From assembly GCF_900110955.1 (NCBI RefSeq), contig NZ_FOFR01000002.1, positions 682,001 through 746,000 on the forward strand: DNA of 64,000 bases, given 5' to 3'. The DNA is from Lentzea xinjiangensis (GTDB taxonomy: Bacteria > Actinomycetota > Actinomycetes > Mycobacteriales > Pseudonocardiaceae). Below, piece by piece: positions 30,049 through 38,293 of the stretch (positions are counted from its first letter, which is position 1; each line of letters starts with the position of its first letter). The position numbers and the translations under genes were made by a program. Below the pieces are notes generated by a model, which was not told where the DNA came from, did not search any database, and saw only the letters and a list, made by a program, of their open reading frames with translations.

Positions 30049-30203
30049 CTCAGCCCCTGACGCGCCAGCTCGGCGTGAAAGGCGTCGAGCTCGGCGCGCA
30101 CCCTGGCGACGCCCCTCTTGCGCACCCACCTGCGTCTGCCCACGTTGGCCGCGGTCAGGGCGAACGGCAGGGCCAGCAGGGTCAGGACCAGCATCATGAT
30201 CAT
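30030..30203 (-). CDS. Small single-helix membrane protein (57 aa)
   Basis: Translation from ATG 30203 gives MIMMLVLTLLALPFALTAAN followed by a basic stretch (VGRRRWVRKR) and a short amphipathic tail ending SHFWGR. The start is preceded by an excellent TGAGGAG site at 5 bases. One N-terminal hydrophobic helix followed by positive charges suggests an inner-membrane protein with a cytosolic tail. No family is recognised. It is convergent with, and overlaps by 19 bases, the oxidoreductase gene, and is divergent from the ArsR gene. Confidence 0.65.
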   Translation of the reverse strand: MIMMLVLTLLALPFALTAANVGRRRWVRKRGVARVRAELDAFHAELARQGLSHFWGR

Positions 30204-30312
30204 CTCGTCTCCTCAGGGGTTGCGAACAAGCAACGACCAATCGAGACATCGCTTACGGTACCGCCTCCAACGCCACTCGGGTGGAGCAAAGCCACCGACA
30301 GCTAGACAGTTC

Positions 30313-30341
30313 TTGACTAAATTTGTTTTCGGTGTGACGCT
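30313..30341 (+). promoter_or_regulatory. Promoter of the ArsR-SRPBCC operon (leaderless)
   Basis: TTGACT at 30313-30318 and GACGCT at 30336-30341 with a 17-base spacer form a housekeeping-type promoter. The ATG at 30348 falls at the expected transcription start, so the mRNA is probably leaderless. The surrounding AT-rich stretch may hold the regulator's own operator. Confidence 0.5.
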
Positions 30342-30347
30342 GGTGCC

Positions 30348-30944
30348 ATGTTCGAAGTGGCGGTGATCGAAGACCCCTCCGCGGCCGAGGTGTCGCTGGA
30401 CCCGGTGCGAGCGCGGCTGCTCGCGGAGCTGGCAGAGCCGGCATCGGCGACGATGCTCGCCGCGAAGGTGGGTCTGCCCAGGCAGAAGGTGAACTACCAC
30501 CTGCGCGCGCTGGAGCAGCACGGCCTGGTGGAGCTCGTCGAGGAACGGCGCAAGGGCAACGTCACCGAGCGCCTGATGCAGGCGACCGCGGCGTCCTACG
30601 TCATCTCCCCGACGGCGCTCGCGGCCGTGCAGCCGGATCCGGCGCGCTCACCCGACCGCCTGTCCGCACGATGGCTGCTGGCCGTCTCGGCCAGGCTGGT
30701 GCGCGACGTCGGTTCGCTGATCACGGGTGCGACCAAGGCGAAGAAGCGGCTCGCGACCTTCGCCCTCGACGGCGAGATCCGGTTCGCCACAGCGGCAGAC
30801 CGCGCGGCATTCGCCGAAGAGCTCGCCACGTGCGTGACGAAGCTCGTCGCCAAGTACCACGACGAACAGGCCGAAGGAGGGCGACCGCACCGAGTCGTCG
30901 TCGCCCTGCACCCGAGCGTGAGCGCCAAGGAGGAGGAGTCGTGA
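30348..30944 (+). CDS. ArsR-type helix-turn-helix regulator
   Basis: 198 residues. The N-terminal winged helix is DPVRARLLAELAEPASATMLAAKVGLPRQKVNYHLRALEQHGLVELVEERRKGNVTERLMQAT. The C-terminal half is helical, with no metal-binding cysteines, so it is not a metal sensor of the classical kind. The stop overlaps the start of the SRPBCC gene (GTGA), a pairing seen often in actinobacteria. Confidence 0.88.
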   Translation: MFEVAVIEDPSAAEVSLDPVRARLLAELAEPASATMLAAKVGLPRQKVNYHLRALEQHGLVELVEERRKGNVTERLMQATAASYVISPTALAAVQPDPARSPDRLSARWLLAVSARLVRDVGSLITGATKAKKRLATFALDGEIRFATAADRAAFAEELATCVTKLVAKYHDEQAEGGRPHRVVVALHPSVSAKEEES

Positions 30945-31693
30945 CCCGCGAGTTCGAGATCAAGAAGGAAGTCGAGGTCGAGGGGACCCCGGAGCAGGTC
31001 TGGGAGGCCATCGCGACCGGGCCCGGCATCGACTCGTGGTTCATGGGTCCCCACACCGTCGACGGGCGCCTCGGCGGCCGCATGTCGATCGACATGGGCT
31101 TCTTCCAGGAGGCCTCGACGATCACCGCCTGGGAGCCGGGCAAGCACCTCGCCTACGAGAGCGACAAGGGCGAGGACGGCACGTTCCACGCGATGGAGTT
31201 CCTCGTCGAGGGCCGTGACCAGGGCTCGACCGTGCTGCGGTTCGTGCACAGCGGCATCCTCGGCGACGGCTGGGGCGACGAGTACCTCGACCAGAGCTCC
31301 AAGGGCTGGGACATGTACCTCTTCACGATGGCCCAGTACGTCAAGCACTTCGCTGGCCGGCCCGGCACCTACGTGTTCGCGCAGTGGCCGCAGCAGCCGG
31401 AGGGCGCCGACAACTGGCCGGTGCTGATGCGGGCGCTCGGCATCCCCTCGGACGCCGAGGCCGGCTCGCCGGTCACGATCGAGCCGTTCGGCGTCACCGG
31501 TGTCGTCGACTACGTCGTCCGGCACGACGCGCACAACTTCCTCGGCGTGCGCGGTCCGGACGGGCTGTACCGCTTCCACGGCACCAGCGCCGTCGGGCAC
31601 CACCTCTTCGGTGACGCCACCGGGCAGGCCGAGAAGTGGCAGGCGTTCCTCGATCACGCTGTCGGGAATCAGGCCGGCGGGCAGGCCTCGTAG
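30941..31693 (+). CDS. SRPBCC (AHSA1-like) domain protein
   Basis: 250 residues. The START-like fold is seen in the first 140 residues (IKKEVEVEGTPEQVWEAIATGPGIDSWFMG...GGRMSIDMGFF...ITAWEPGKHLAYES). A further domain of about 100 residues follows (PVTIEPFGVTGVVDYVVRHDAHNFLGVRGPDGLYRFHG). Such proteins bind hydrophobic ligands or act as co-chaperones. GTG 30941 lies behind GGAGGAG. The 3' end overlaps the convergent GH114 gene by 25 bases. Confidence 0.85.
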   Translation: MTREFEIKKEVEVEGTPEQVWEAIATGPGIDSWFMGPHTVDGRLGGRMSIDMGFFQEASTITAWEPGKHLAYESDKGEDGTFHAMEFLVEGRDQGSTVLRFVHSGILGDGWGDEYLDQSSKGWDMYLFTMAQYVKHFAGRPGTYVFAQWPQQPEGADNWPVLMRALGIPSDAEAGSPVTIEPFGVTGVVDYVVRHDAHNFLGVRGPDGLYRFHGTSAVGHHLFGDATGQAEKWQAFLDHAVGNQAGGQAS

Positions 31694-32487
31694 ACGTAGT
31701 CCGGGTGCCCGTACGGCACCACGGCCCGGTCGCGGCGGATGACGGAGACCCGTCCGCCGCGATCGGTGCAGGACTTCCGGAACGCCTCGTCGGTGTACTC
31801 GATCTGGAAGTACTTGTCCCCGAACGCGTCGGCGTAGGGGGCGCACTCGTCGTTCGCCTGGCAGTCCTCGGTGATGGCGAAGTCGAACCCGATGTACTTC
31901 TTGCCGGAGTCGCCCAGCTCGCCGCCGTTCTTCTGCGCGACCGCGAGCCCCTTCTCGTGGGCGTGCCGGACGAACGACTTCATGAACTCCTTGGTGGCGT
32001 TGATGTCGAACGCCCCGGCGGCACGCGTGTGCGAGTCGAGGTTGTCCGCCTCGATCGCCTGGTAGCGCGACGTCTTGCACCCGTCGATCCACTTCTTCTG
32101 GATCTCCAGGATCTTGCCGCGCTTGTCGGCGGTGGAGATGTCGAGGATGCCCTCGTCCCACTCCGGGTCGATCACCGGCTCGCCGTCCGGCTTCTTGACC
32201 AGCAGGTCGCCGTGGTGCTGCCGCCACCAGCTCAGGCCGCCGTCCATCGGGTCCGGCTGCGTCTGCAGGGCGTTGAGGTAGCAGATGTTGTAGCGGTCGC
32301 CGACGGGACTCTTGCCGCGGTCGCGCACGACGATCTTGACCCGCGCCTCCGGCTGGTAGACCCCGCCGATCTGGTAGTCGAACTTCCCGCCGGACGGCGG
32401 CAGCTCGACCGGCGGCAACTCGGGTTCGCTCGCGCTGCAGGAGGCGACGAGCAGGAGCAGTGCGGCAGCAGCCGCGGCTGGCTTCAT
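31669..32487 (-). CDS. Lipoprotein, GH114 endo-alpha-1,4-polygalactosaminidase family
   Basis: 272 residues. Signal peptide and lipobox LVASC, then a TIM-barrel-like domain: FDYQIGGVYQPEARVKIVVRDR, NICYLNALQTQP, GILDIS, GCKTSRYQAIEADNLDSH, and AITEDCQANDECAPY. The acidic residues in IEADNLD and AITEDC match the conserved acids of glycoside hydrolase family 114. It would act on galactosaminogalactan-type polymers outside the cell. Confidence 0.82.
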   Translation of the reverse strand: MKPAAAAAALLLLVASCSASEPELPPVELPPSGGKFDYQIGGVYQPEARVKIVVRDRGKSPVGDRYNICYLNALQTQPDPMDGGLSWWRQHHGDLLVKKPDGEPVIDPEWDEGILDISTADKRGKILEIQKKWIDGCKTSRYQAIEADNLDSHTRAAGAFDINATKEFMKSFVRHAHEKGLAVAQKNGGELGDSGKKYIGFDFAITEDCQANDECAPYADAFGDKYFQIEYTDEAFRKSCTDRGGRVSVIRRDRAVVPYGHPDYVYEACPPA

Positions 32488-32540
32488 GCGCGGCAGTCTG
32501 CCAGTCGCGGTGTGACGATCCCGTCGAGTCGGGCCGGCCG

Positions 32541-34109
32541 TCAGCTACCGGCGATCCACTCGGTCACGACGTCGTCGAGCAGCGCGAGCGTGAGCCTGCC
32601 CTGGCTCAGCACGACCTCGTGGAAGTCCCGCACGTCCTTGCCCGCGTCCTCGGCCTTGCGCCGCAGCTCCCGGAACTTCAGGCGGCCCACCGCGTACGCG
32701 AGCGCCTGTCCGGGTTCGGCCACGTAGCGGTCCACTTCGGACTCGATCTGCGCCGACGTCATCGGCGTGTTCTCGGCGAGGTAGCGGACGGCCCGCGCAC
32801 GGCTCCACCCTCGGGCGTGCAACCCGGTGTCGACGACGAGCCGGCCCGCGCGCATGGCGTCCATCGTGAGCATGCCGAGCCGGGACTCGTCGCTGCTGTA
32901 CAGGCCCATCTCGTCGGCGAGGCGCTCGCAGTACAGCGCCCAGCCCTCGCTGAACACGCTGATCGGCGCCTTGCGCCGCAAGACGGGAACGTCCTCGAGC
33001 AGCGCCGCCCTGGAGTGCTCGAAGTGGTGACCCGGCACGGCCTCGTGGAAGGCCGTGGCCTCGTCCTTGATCCTGAGGCGGGTGTGCGGCTCCTTGGTGT
33101 TGACGAAGTACGTGCCGGGACGGCTGCCGTCCTCGGCGGCCGGGAAGTAGTGCGGCGGCACGTGCGCGGGCACCGCCGGTGGCGCTTCCCGGACCACGCA
33201 CGGGGCGTCCGGCGTGGTCCGGAACCACTGCGGCGCCACGGCTTCGGCCTTCGCGACGGCCTTCCGCGCGGCGTCGAGCACCTCCCCGGCATCGGTGTGG
33301 CGGAACCGCGGATCGTCGCGGATGCGGTGGAACACGTCGTCGCCGTACCGCGCGAACTCCCGCTTGAGCTCCTCGACCAGCTCGACGCCGGTGGCATGCA
33401 GGTCTTCCGGGTCGAGGTCCTCGGTCGTGTGGGCACGGATCTTCTTGCGGTACACCGCATCTCCGTCCGGCAACCAGCACAGCCCGGCGTGCGCGGCGTC
33501 GCGTCCCAGCGGCACCGCCTCGGCGACGAGGAAGTCGCGGTAGCTCCGGATCGCGGACCGGACGACCTCGCCCCCGCCGTCCACGACGTCGAACGCGCCG
33601 AGGTCGCGCAGATGCCCGTCCATCAGCTCGACGGCCTGCTCCACCAGGTGCCGCACCGGCAGGAGACCGTCCTCGAACCCCCGGCGATGACGCGCGATCA
33701 ACGTCGCGAAGAACCCGTCGAGGCCGCGCAGCCGCCGCAGGTACCCGGCCCGGCGCCGCGGTGTGTCGACGGGCAGGCGCGGCAGGCACGCCAGCGTGCC
33801 CGGGACCGTGGTGCGGATGTTGGCGCTGATCCCGAACTCGACCTGCCGGGACTCGACGTCGTCGATCTGGGTCCGCACCTCGTGCAGGACGATCCCGAGG
33901 GTCATGCGGTCGGACAACGTCCCCGGCCTGATCCGCCGCGCGGCGTCACCGATGTCCCGGAGCCGTTCCCGGTAGCGATGACCGGCCTCCTCGCTGTGGT
34001 CGGTGAGCGACTCGTGGCCGAGGTCGAAGCCCATGAGGGCGGCATCGACCGGGTAGCGGTCGAGGATCGTGGCGAAGAGGCGGTCTGCGAGCGCGTTGAC
34101 ATCGGACAT
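32541..34109 (-). CDS. DUF885 family metallopeptidase-like protein
   Basis: 522 residues, cytoplasmic, no signal peptide. The family signature HEAVPGHHFEHSRA lies at about residue 350 and EGWALYCERLADEMG at about 385, a putative zinc site like that of M32/M3 peptidases. Biochemical function in actinobacteria is not known. ATG 34109 follows a GGGGGA site. It is transcribed divergently from the nuclease-like lipoprotein gene. Confidence 0.88.
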   Translation of the reverse strand: MSDVNALADRLFATILDRYPVDAALMGFDLGHESLTDHSEEAGHRYRERLRDIGDAARRIRPGTLSDRMTLGIVLHEVRTQIDDVESRQVEFGISANIRTTVPGTLACLPRLPVDTPRRRAGYLRRLRGLDGFFATLIARHRRGFEDGLLPVRHLVEQAVELMDGHLRDLGAFDVVDGGGEVVRSAIRSYRDFLVAEAVPLGRDAAHAGLCWLPDGDAVYRKKIRAHTTEDLDPEDLHATGVELVEELKREFARYGDDVFHRIRDDPRFRHTDAGEVLDAARKAVAKAEAVAPQWFRTTPDAPCVVREAPPAVPAHVPPHYFPAAEDGSRPGTYFVNTKEPHTRLRIKDEATAFHEAVPGHHFEHSRAALLEDVPVLRRKAPISVFSEGWALYCERLADEMGLYSSDESRLGMLTMDAMRAGRLVVDTGLHARGWSRARAVRYLAENTPMTSAQIESEVDRYVAEPGQALAYAVGRLKFRELRRKAEDAGKDVRDFHEVVLSQGRLTLALLDDVVTEWIAGS

Positions 34110-34174
34110 CTCGTCCCCCGGAGTTACGCCGTTGAGCGGCCATCGCAGTCGATGATGGCGGGTATGCCCCTCCC

Positions 34175-34837
34175 ATGCGGTGGCTATTGCTGATCATCCT
34201 GTTGACCGGCTGTTCCACGCTCTCCCTGCCGTCGCCGTCACCCGGCACCCAAGTCGACCGCGTACCGGCGGGCACCCTCGACGCCACGGCAGCGCGCACC
34301 TCTCTCGCGGCACTACCTCTGGCCACACCGGGCCGTCTGGACGGATACGTGCGCGACTGCGGCAACGGCAAAGCGTGCGTGTTCGGTCAGCCGTGGTTCG
34401 ACACCGACGGCGACGGCTGCGACCAGCGGAGCCAGGTGCTGGCCCGCGACCTGACGGCGGTGGAGCGCAAACCCGGCCGCTGCGGCGTGCAGTCGGGCAC
34501 GTTGGACGACCCCTACACCGGCTCGCAGATCAGCGGCGTCTCGAAGATCCAGATCGACCACGTCGTGCCGCTGGCCGAGATGTGGCGCAGCGGCGCGGCG
34601 GCGTGGGCGCCCGAGCAGCGGGTGGCCGCGGCCAACGACCTGCGCAACCTCGTCGCGGTGTCCGGGAAGGTCAACCAGTCGAAGGGCGACAAGACGCCGG
34701 ACGAGTGGATGCCGCCCAATGCCGCCTACACGTGTTCTTACGGGCGCATTTACGTGACGGTGAAAGCCGCCTACCGGCTGACTGTCGCCCCGGCGGAACG
34801 GACGGCGCTGGAACAGGCGCTCGCCGCCTGCGGCTGA
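34175..34837 (+). CDS. Secreted HNH endonuclease family lipoprotein (DUF1524)
   Basis: 220 residues. Lipobox LLTGC at the N-terminus. The DUF1524/HNH core is KIQIDHVVPLAEMWRSGA, then NDLRNLVAVSGKVNQSKGDKTPDEWMPP, giving the His-Asn-His-type metal site of the nuclease. Four further cysteines could form disulfides outside the cell. Likely an extracytoplasmic DNase or a surface binding protein; a stem-loop terminator follows. Confidence 0.85.
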   Translation: MRWLLLIILLTGCSTLSLPSPSPGTQVDRVPAGTLDATAARTSLAALPLATPGRLDGYVRDCGNGKACVFGQPWFDTDGDGCDQRSQVLARDLTAVERKPGRCGVQSGTLDDPYTGSQISGVSKIQIDHVVPLAEMWRSGAAAWAPEQRVAAANDLRNLVAVSGKVNQSKGDKTPDEWMPPNAAYTCSYGRIYVTVKAAYRLTVAPAERTALEQALAACG

Positions 34838-34844
34838 GAACAGA

Positions 34845-34878
34845 GGAAGGGCCAGGTCACGAATGACCTGGCCCTTCC
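34845..34878. terminator. Terminator between the HNH gene and tRNA-Thr
   Basis: A 15-bp perfect stem (34845-34859 with 34864-34878) carries a CGAA loop, starting 8 bases after the HNH stop and ending 10 bases from the tRNA 3' end. It can stop transcription from both sides. Confidence 0.85.
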
Positions 34879-34887
34879 GTCTCACCG

Positions 34888-34961
34888 AGCCGCCTATCGG
34901 AATCGAACCGATGACCTGCTCATTACGAGTGAGCCGCTCTGGCCGACTGAGCTAAGGCGGC
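34888..34961 (-). tRNA. tRNA-Thr (anticodon CGT)
   Basis: A full cloverleaf on the minus strand: acceptor GCCGCCT pairs with AGGCGGC, the D-arm is GCTC...GAGC, and the anticodon stem GCTCA/TGAGC holds loop CTCGTAA (anticodon CGT). The T-arm ATCGG-TTCGATT-CCGAT is standard. The 3' CCA is not encoded. It decodes ACG. Confidence 0.97.
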
Positions 34962-35069
34962 GAGACGCGATAACTATAGCCGACCTTCGGACCCGTCACT
35001 CACGGGGGTCCGCTTCGTTGAACGGACCGTGACCGATGTCACCACATCCTGACCGCTGAGGAGTGGTTC

Positions 35070-36443
35070 ATGCGCCGTTCGTTGTCCGTGCCGCTGGCCG
35101 GGTTGCTGTTCGCACTCGCCGCGGCCCCCGCGCTCGCGCAGCCTCCCACCACGCCGGTGCCCGGACCGCGGGACCCGGACCAGCCGCCCGCGTCGGCGCC
35201 GAACGGTGCCCAGTCGCTCGCGCACGCGGTCGGAGATGCGGGGACCGGGCTCAGCGTGGTGCGGCTCGGGCCGGGCGGGGTGCCGACGAGCACGATCCTT
35301 CCCGGGCTCGGCGAGCAGCTGCCGAAGCAATCGGTCACCGAGTTCGGGCTGGGGCTCGCGAGCGCGCAGGTCAACACCGAGGCGTTCCTCACCACCGAGC
35401 GGGTCGTGACGCAGGCCAGCCCGTTCGGCTTCGCGGTGGCGGGGCGGTCGCCGCAGTCACCGGGGACGCTCGTGCAGACGGCGATCCCGGACAACCCGCG
35501 GCCGGCCACCGGGGGCCTGCCGATCCCCGAGACGCCGCTCGCCAAGCTGAGCCTGCTCAACGGCAGCGTGCACGCGCGGTGGGACGACAAGCTGGGGCCG
35601 TGCGTCAGCCCGTTGGCCACCGCGCGCACCTCGCTCGCCGGGTTGCAGGTGCTCAGCGCGTTGCCGGCCGAGGTGCCGTTGCCGGTCAGGACCAGCCTGG
35701 TCAGCATCCCGGACACGTTCGAGGCGAGCTCCGTCGTCAGGCTGGTCGACCTGCCGGGCAGCGGGAACAAGGCCGTCGAGTCGACGTCGACGATGCGCGC
35801 GGCCGGTGTCGAGCTGGCCGGGGGCATCAAGATCGACGTGATCTCACCGCCGACGCTCACCGCGACGGCCACCGGGGACGAGACGACGTCGAAGATCACC
35901 TACACGGCGCCGGTGCTCAAGGTCAGCCAGAACGGCAAGGAGCTCGGCACGCTGGACGCCGCGCGTCCCACGCTGGACATCCCGCTGCTGCTGGACCTGG
36001 TCGTGGTCAAGTTGCAGATCGCCGGGCTGAACGAGAAGAAGGCCGCGTTCACGGGCAACGGGTTCAGCGGGTTCCAGCTCGGGGCGACGGCGCGGATGCT
36101 CGACGTGCAGCTGCTGCCGACCGACAAGCTCAAGCTGCCGAACCTGCCGACGGCGCTCGCGCAGATCTCGCTGGGCGAGCAGATCGTGCGGGCCGCGGCA
36201 CCGCGGGGCGGCGTGGTCTGCGGAACGGCCCAGCCGCCGCGGACGACCGCGCCGGAACAGCCCGGCGGGCCGGCCGCGCCGCCCGTGAAGGCGCCGCCGC
36301 TCGCTCAGACCAACGCCGCGTACCAGTCCATCCCGCTGTTCTGGACCGGCACGGGACTGCTGCTCGCGGGCGTGGTCCTCGTCGCCGCGCTGCCGGCCAG
36401 GGGCCGGTCGCGCACCCGCCCTCCGGGTACCTCGCAAGGCTGA
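35070..36443 (+). CDS. Secreted, C-terminally anchored protein of unknown function
   Basis: 457 residues. Signal peptide with an ALAQP cleavage site, a Pro-rich linker, then about 330 residues of beta-rich sequence (choice-of-anchor P-like pattern: SVHARWDDKLGPCVSPLATARTSLAG, TFEASSVVRLVDLPG). A Pro-rich spacer, one transmembrane helix (GTGLLLAGVVLVAALPA) and a basic tail follow, as in wall-spanning surface proteins. ATG 35070 follows TGAGGAG. No family function is known. Confidence 0.75.
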   Translation: MRRSLSVPLAGLLFALAAAPALAQPPTTPVPGPRDPDQPPASAPNGAQSLAHAVGDAGTGLSVVRLGPGGVPTSTILPGLGEQLPKQSVTEFGLGLASAQVNTEAFLTTERVVTQASPFGFAVAGRSPQSPGTLVQTAIPDNPRPATGGLPIPETPLAKLSLLNGSVHARWDDKLGPCVSPLATARTSLAGLQVLSALPAEVPLPVRTSLVSIPDTFEASSVVRLVDLPGSGNKAVESTSTMRAAGVELAGGIKIDVISPPTLTATATGDETTSKITYTAPVLKVSQNGKELGTLDAARPTLDIPLLLDLVVVKLQIAGLNEKKAAFTGNGFSGFQLGATARMLDVQLLPTDKLKLPNLPTALAQISLGEQIVRAAAPRGGVVCGTAQPPRTTAPEQPGGPAAPPVKAPPLAQTNAAYQSIPLFWTGTGLLLAGVVLVAALPARGRSRTRPPGTSQG

Positions 36444-36452
36444 GGACGTCTT

Positions 36453-36469
36453 GTTCCGGTCGGCGGAAC
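36453..36469. promoter_or_regulatory. Palindrome GTTCCG-N5-CGGAAC upstream of the IclR-like gene
   Basis: A perfect 6-bp inverted repeat with a 5-base spacer, the shape and core of known IclR-family operators in actinobacteria. It lies 48-65 bases before the ATG at 36518. Confidence 0.5.
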
Positions 36470-36492
36470 GTAGTTGCATGGTCGGCACCGCC

Positions 36493-36510
36493 GCCTTCCG
36501 ACCGGAAGGC
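36493..36510. promoter_or_regulatory. Second TTCCG/CGGAA palindrome over the ribosome site
   Basis: GCCTTCCG-AC-CGGAAGGC is a perfect 8-bp inverted repeat. It shares the TTCCG...CGGAA core of the palindrome at 36453-36469 and contains the GGAAGG ribosome site of the gene at 36518. It may be a second operator or an RNA hairpin that hides the ribosome site. Confidence 0.5.
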
Positions 36511-36517
36511 ATCCCAG

Positions 36518-37054
36518 ATGCAGATCAGCGCCAGCGCGGACACGGTGGAGCGGGCGCGGCCGTTCCTGCGTTCGTTGCAGGAGTCCACGGGGTGCGCGGT
36601 GCACCTGGCCGTGCTGTTCGGCGACGAGCTGGTCCGCGTGGACGAGGTCGCGGCCGACAAGCCGTCCCGGCTCGGCACGTCCCGGCTCGGCACGTCCCTG
36701 CCCGCGCACGGGACGGCCATCGGCAAGGCGGTGCTGGCCTCGCTCTCCGCGGCCGAGCTCGACGCCTACCTCTCGCGGACCGGGCTGCCCGGCCGCACCC
36801 CGCACACGATCACCTCGGTGGAGCGGCTGAAGGCGCAGCTCGTGAGGGTGCGGCGGTCGCGGTTCGCGATGGACGACGAGGAGAACGAGGCCGGCGTCCG
36901 GTGCGTCGGCGCGGCGGTGCGCAACCACACCGGGGCGGTGGTCGGCGGGCTGTCGGCGTCCTCGTCGGAGCACTCGCTGCAACAGCTGATCGCGCTGGGT
37001 CCGCGGGTGCTGCGGGCGGCGGACGACGTGTCCGCCGCGCTCGGCTGGATCTGA
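36518..37054 (+). CDS. IclR C-terminal (effector) domain protein without DNA-binding domain
   Basis: 178 residues that align with only the ligand-binding domain of IclR regulators: ADTVERARPFLRSLQESTGCAVHLAVLFGDELVRVDEV, LPAHGTAIGKAVLASLS, TSVERLKAQLVRVRRSRFAMDDEENEAGVRCVGAAVRN. The usual N-terminal winged helix (about 70 residues) is absent. Only 74 bases separate it from the preceding stop, and GGAAGG sits 8 bases before ATG 36518, so it seems to be translated as it stands. It may be a stand-alone sensor, a partner of a full IclR, or a relic. Confidence 0.8.
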   Translation: MQISASADTVERARPFLRSLQESTGCAVHLAVLFGDELVRVDEVAADKPSRLGTSRLGTSLPAHGTAIGKAVLASLSAAELDAYLSRTGLPGRTPHTITSVERLKAQLVRVRRSRFAMDDEENEAGVRCVGAAVRNHTGAVVGGLSASSSEHSLQQLIALGPRVLRAADDVSAALGWI

Positions 37055-37073
37055 CGTTCCGACGCGAACGCGG

Positions 37074-38270
37074 TCAGCCGCGGTGCAGCGTCGTGACCAT
37101 CGCCTCGATCGCGATGCGCGGCTTCACGTTGACCTCGATCGCCTCCCGGCAGGCCAGCACCGCCTCCAGCCGCCGCAGGATCGACTCCTGCGACCACTGC
37201 GCGGCAGCGGTCCGGGAGTCCGAGGCCCGGTCCGGGTGCATCAACGCGGCCTCCGACCCGGTCTTGGTCACCAGCGCGTCCCGGTAGAACCCCGCCAGGT
37301 CCACCAGGGCCATGTCCAGCGAGTCGCGCTGGGTCCGGGTGGCGCGCGACTTCTGCCGCTTCTCCAGGTCCTTCAACGCGCCCTTGGCGCCACGGCCGGC
37401 GGCCGCCGTGCCCTTGCCGGTGCCACCGGCTCCCATGGCGGTTTCGAGGGCTTCCCGCTCGGCCTCGTCACGGGCCTCGTTGGCCGTGCTGGCGTCCTCC
37501 TCCGCGGCCTTGATCAGCTCGTCGGCGCAGGTGAAGACGTCGGCGGGCTTGCGGAGGGCCAGCGGGATCCGCAGCACGGACTCACGCCGGTCGCGGGTCT
37601 GCTCGTCCAGCGCCAGCCTCCGCGCCCGCCCGACGTGCCCGCCGCACACCGAAGCCGCCCACTGCGCCATCTCCGGCGGCACCCCGTCGACGGTCTCCAG
37701 CGCCGTCGCGATGGCGGCGGACCGCGGTGACCCCAGGGACACCAGGCGGCACCGCGACCGGATGGTCACCGACACGTCGTCGGGGTGCGCGGAGGGCGCG
37801 CACAGCAGGAACACCGTCCGCTCCGGCGGTTCCTCCACCGCTTTGAGCAGGGCGTTGGCCGCGCCCTCGGTCAGCCGGTCCGCGTCCTCGATGATCACCA
37901 CCTGCCACCGCCCCGACGTGGGCCGGCGGGCGGAGATCTGGACCAGCGAGCGCATCTCGGCGACCGAGATCGACAGGCCTTCCGGCGCCACCACCCGCAC
38001 GTCGGCGTGGGTGCCGTGCAGCGTCGTGCGGCAGCCGTTGCACTCGCCGCAGCCGGGCCTGTCGTCGGTCACCACGCACTGCAGGGCACCGGCGAACGCG
38101 CGCGCGGTGGACGAGCGACCGGATCCGGGCGGCCCGGTGAAGAGCCAGGCGTGCGTCATCACGCCGGGTGCCGGGGTGCCGCCCGCGACGATCACGGCCG
38201 CGGCTTCGGCGGCCGCGGACAGGGTTGCCACCGCGTCCGGCTGGCCGACCACCTCGTCCCACACGCTCAT
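37074..38270 (-). CDS. holB: DNA polymerase III subunit delta'
   Basis: Clamp-loader subunit. 398 residues: AAA+ domain with GPPGSGRSS (the P-loop Lys replaced by Arg, acceptable because delta' is not the motor), zinc-knuckle cysteines CGECNGC, IIEDADRLTEGAANALLKAVEEPPERTVFLLCAP and the SRCR-like VTIRSRCR. The C-terminal collar domain carries an extra charged Ala/Gly-rich insert. ATG 38270 lies 23 bases after the MFS-TMK gene, so the two are co-transcribed. Position matches Rv3644c. Confidence 0.92.
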   Translation of the reverse strand: MSVWDEVVGQPDAVATLSAAAEAAAVIVAGGTPAPGVMTHAWLFTGPPGSGRSSTARAFAGALQCVVTDDRPGCGECNGCRTTLHGTHADVRVVAPEGLSISVAEMRSLVQISARRPTSGRWQVVIIEDADRLTEGAANALLKAVEEPPERTVFLLCAPSAHPDDVSVTIRSRCRLVSLGSPRSAAIATALETVDGVPPEMAQWAASVCGGHVGRARRLALDEQTRDRRESVLRIPLALRKPADVFTCADELIKAAEEDASTANEARDEAEREALETAMGAGGTGKGTAAAGRGAKGALKDLEKRQKSRATRTQRDSLDMALVDLAGFYRDALVTKTGSEAALMHPDRASDSRTAAAQWSQESILRRLEAVLACREAIEVNVKPRIAIEAMVTTLHRG

Positions 38271-38293
38271 GGGTCCAGTCTTCCAGCGGACGA

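Noticed and set aside
30045..30305. Plus-strand frame of 86 codons after the F420 oxidoreductase gene
   Set aside because: No ribosome site and a His/Gln/Gly-rich product; the minus-strand 57-codon ORF with a strong site explains this stretch better.
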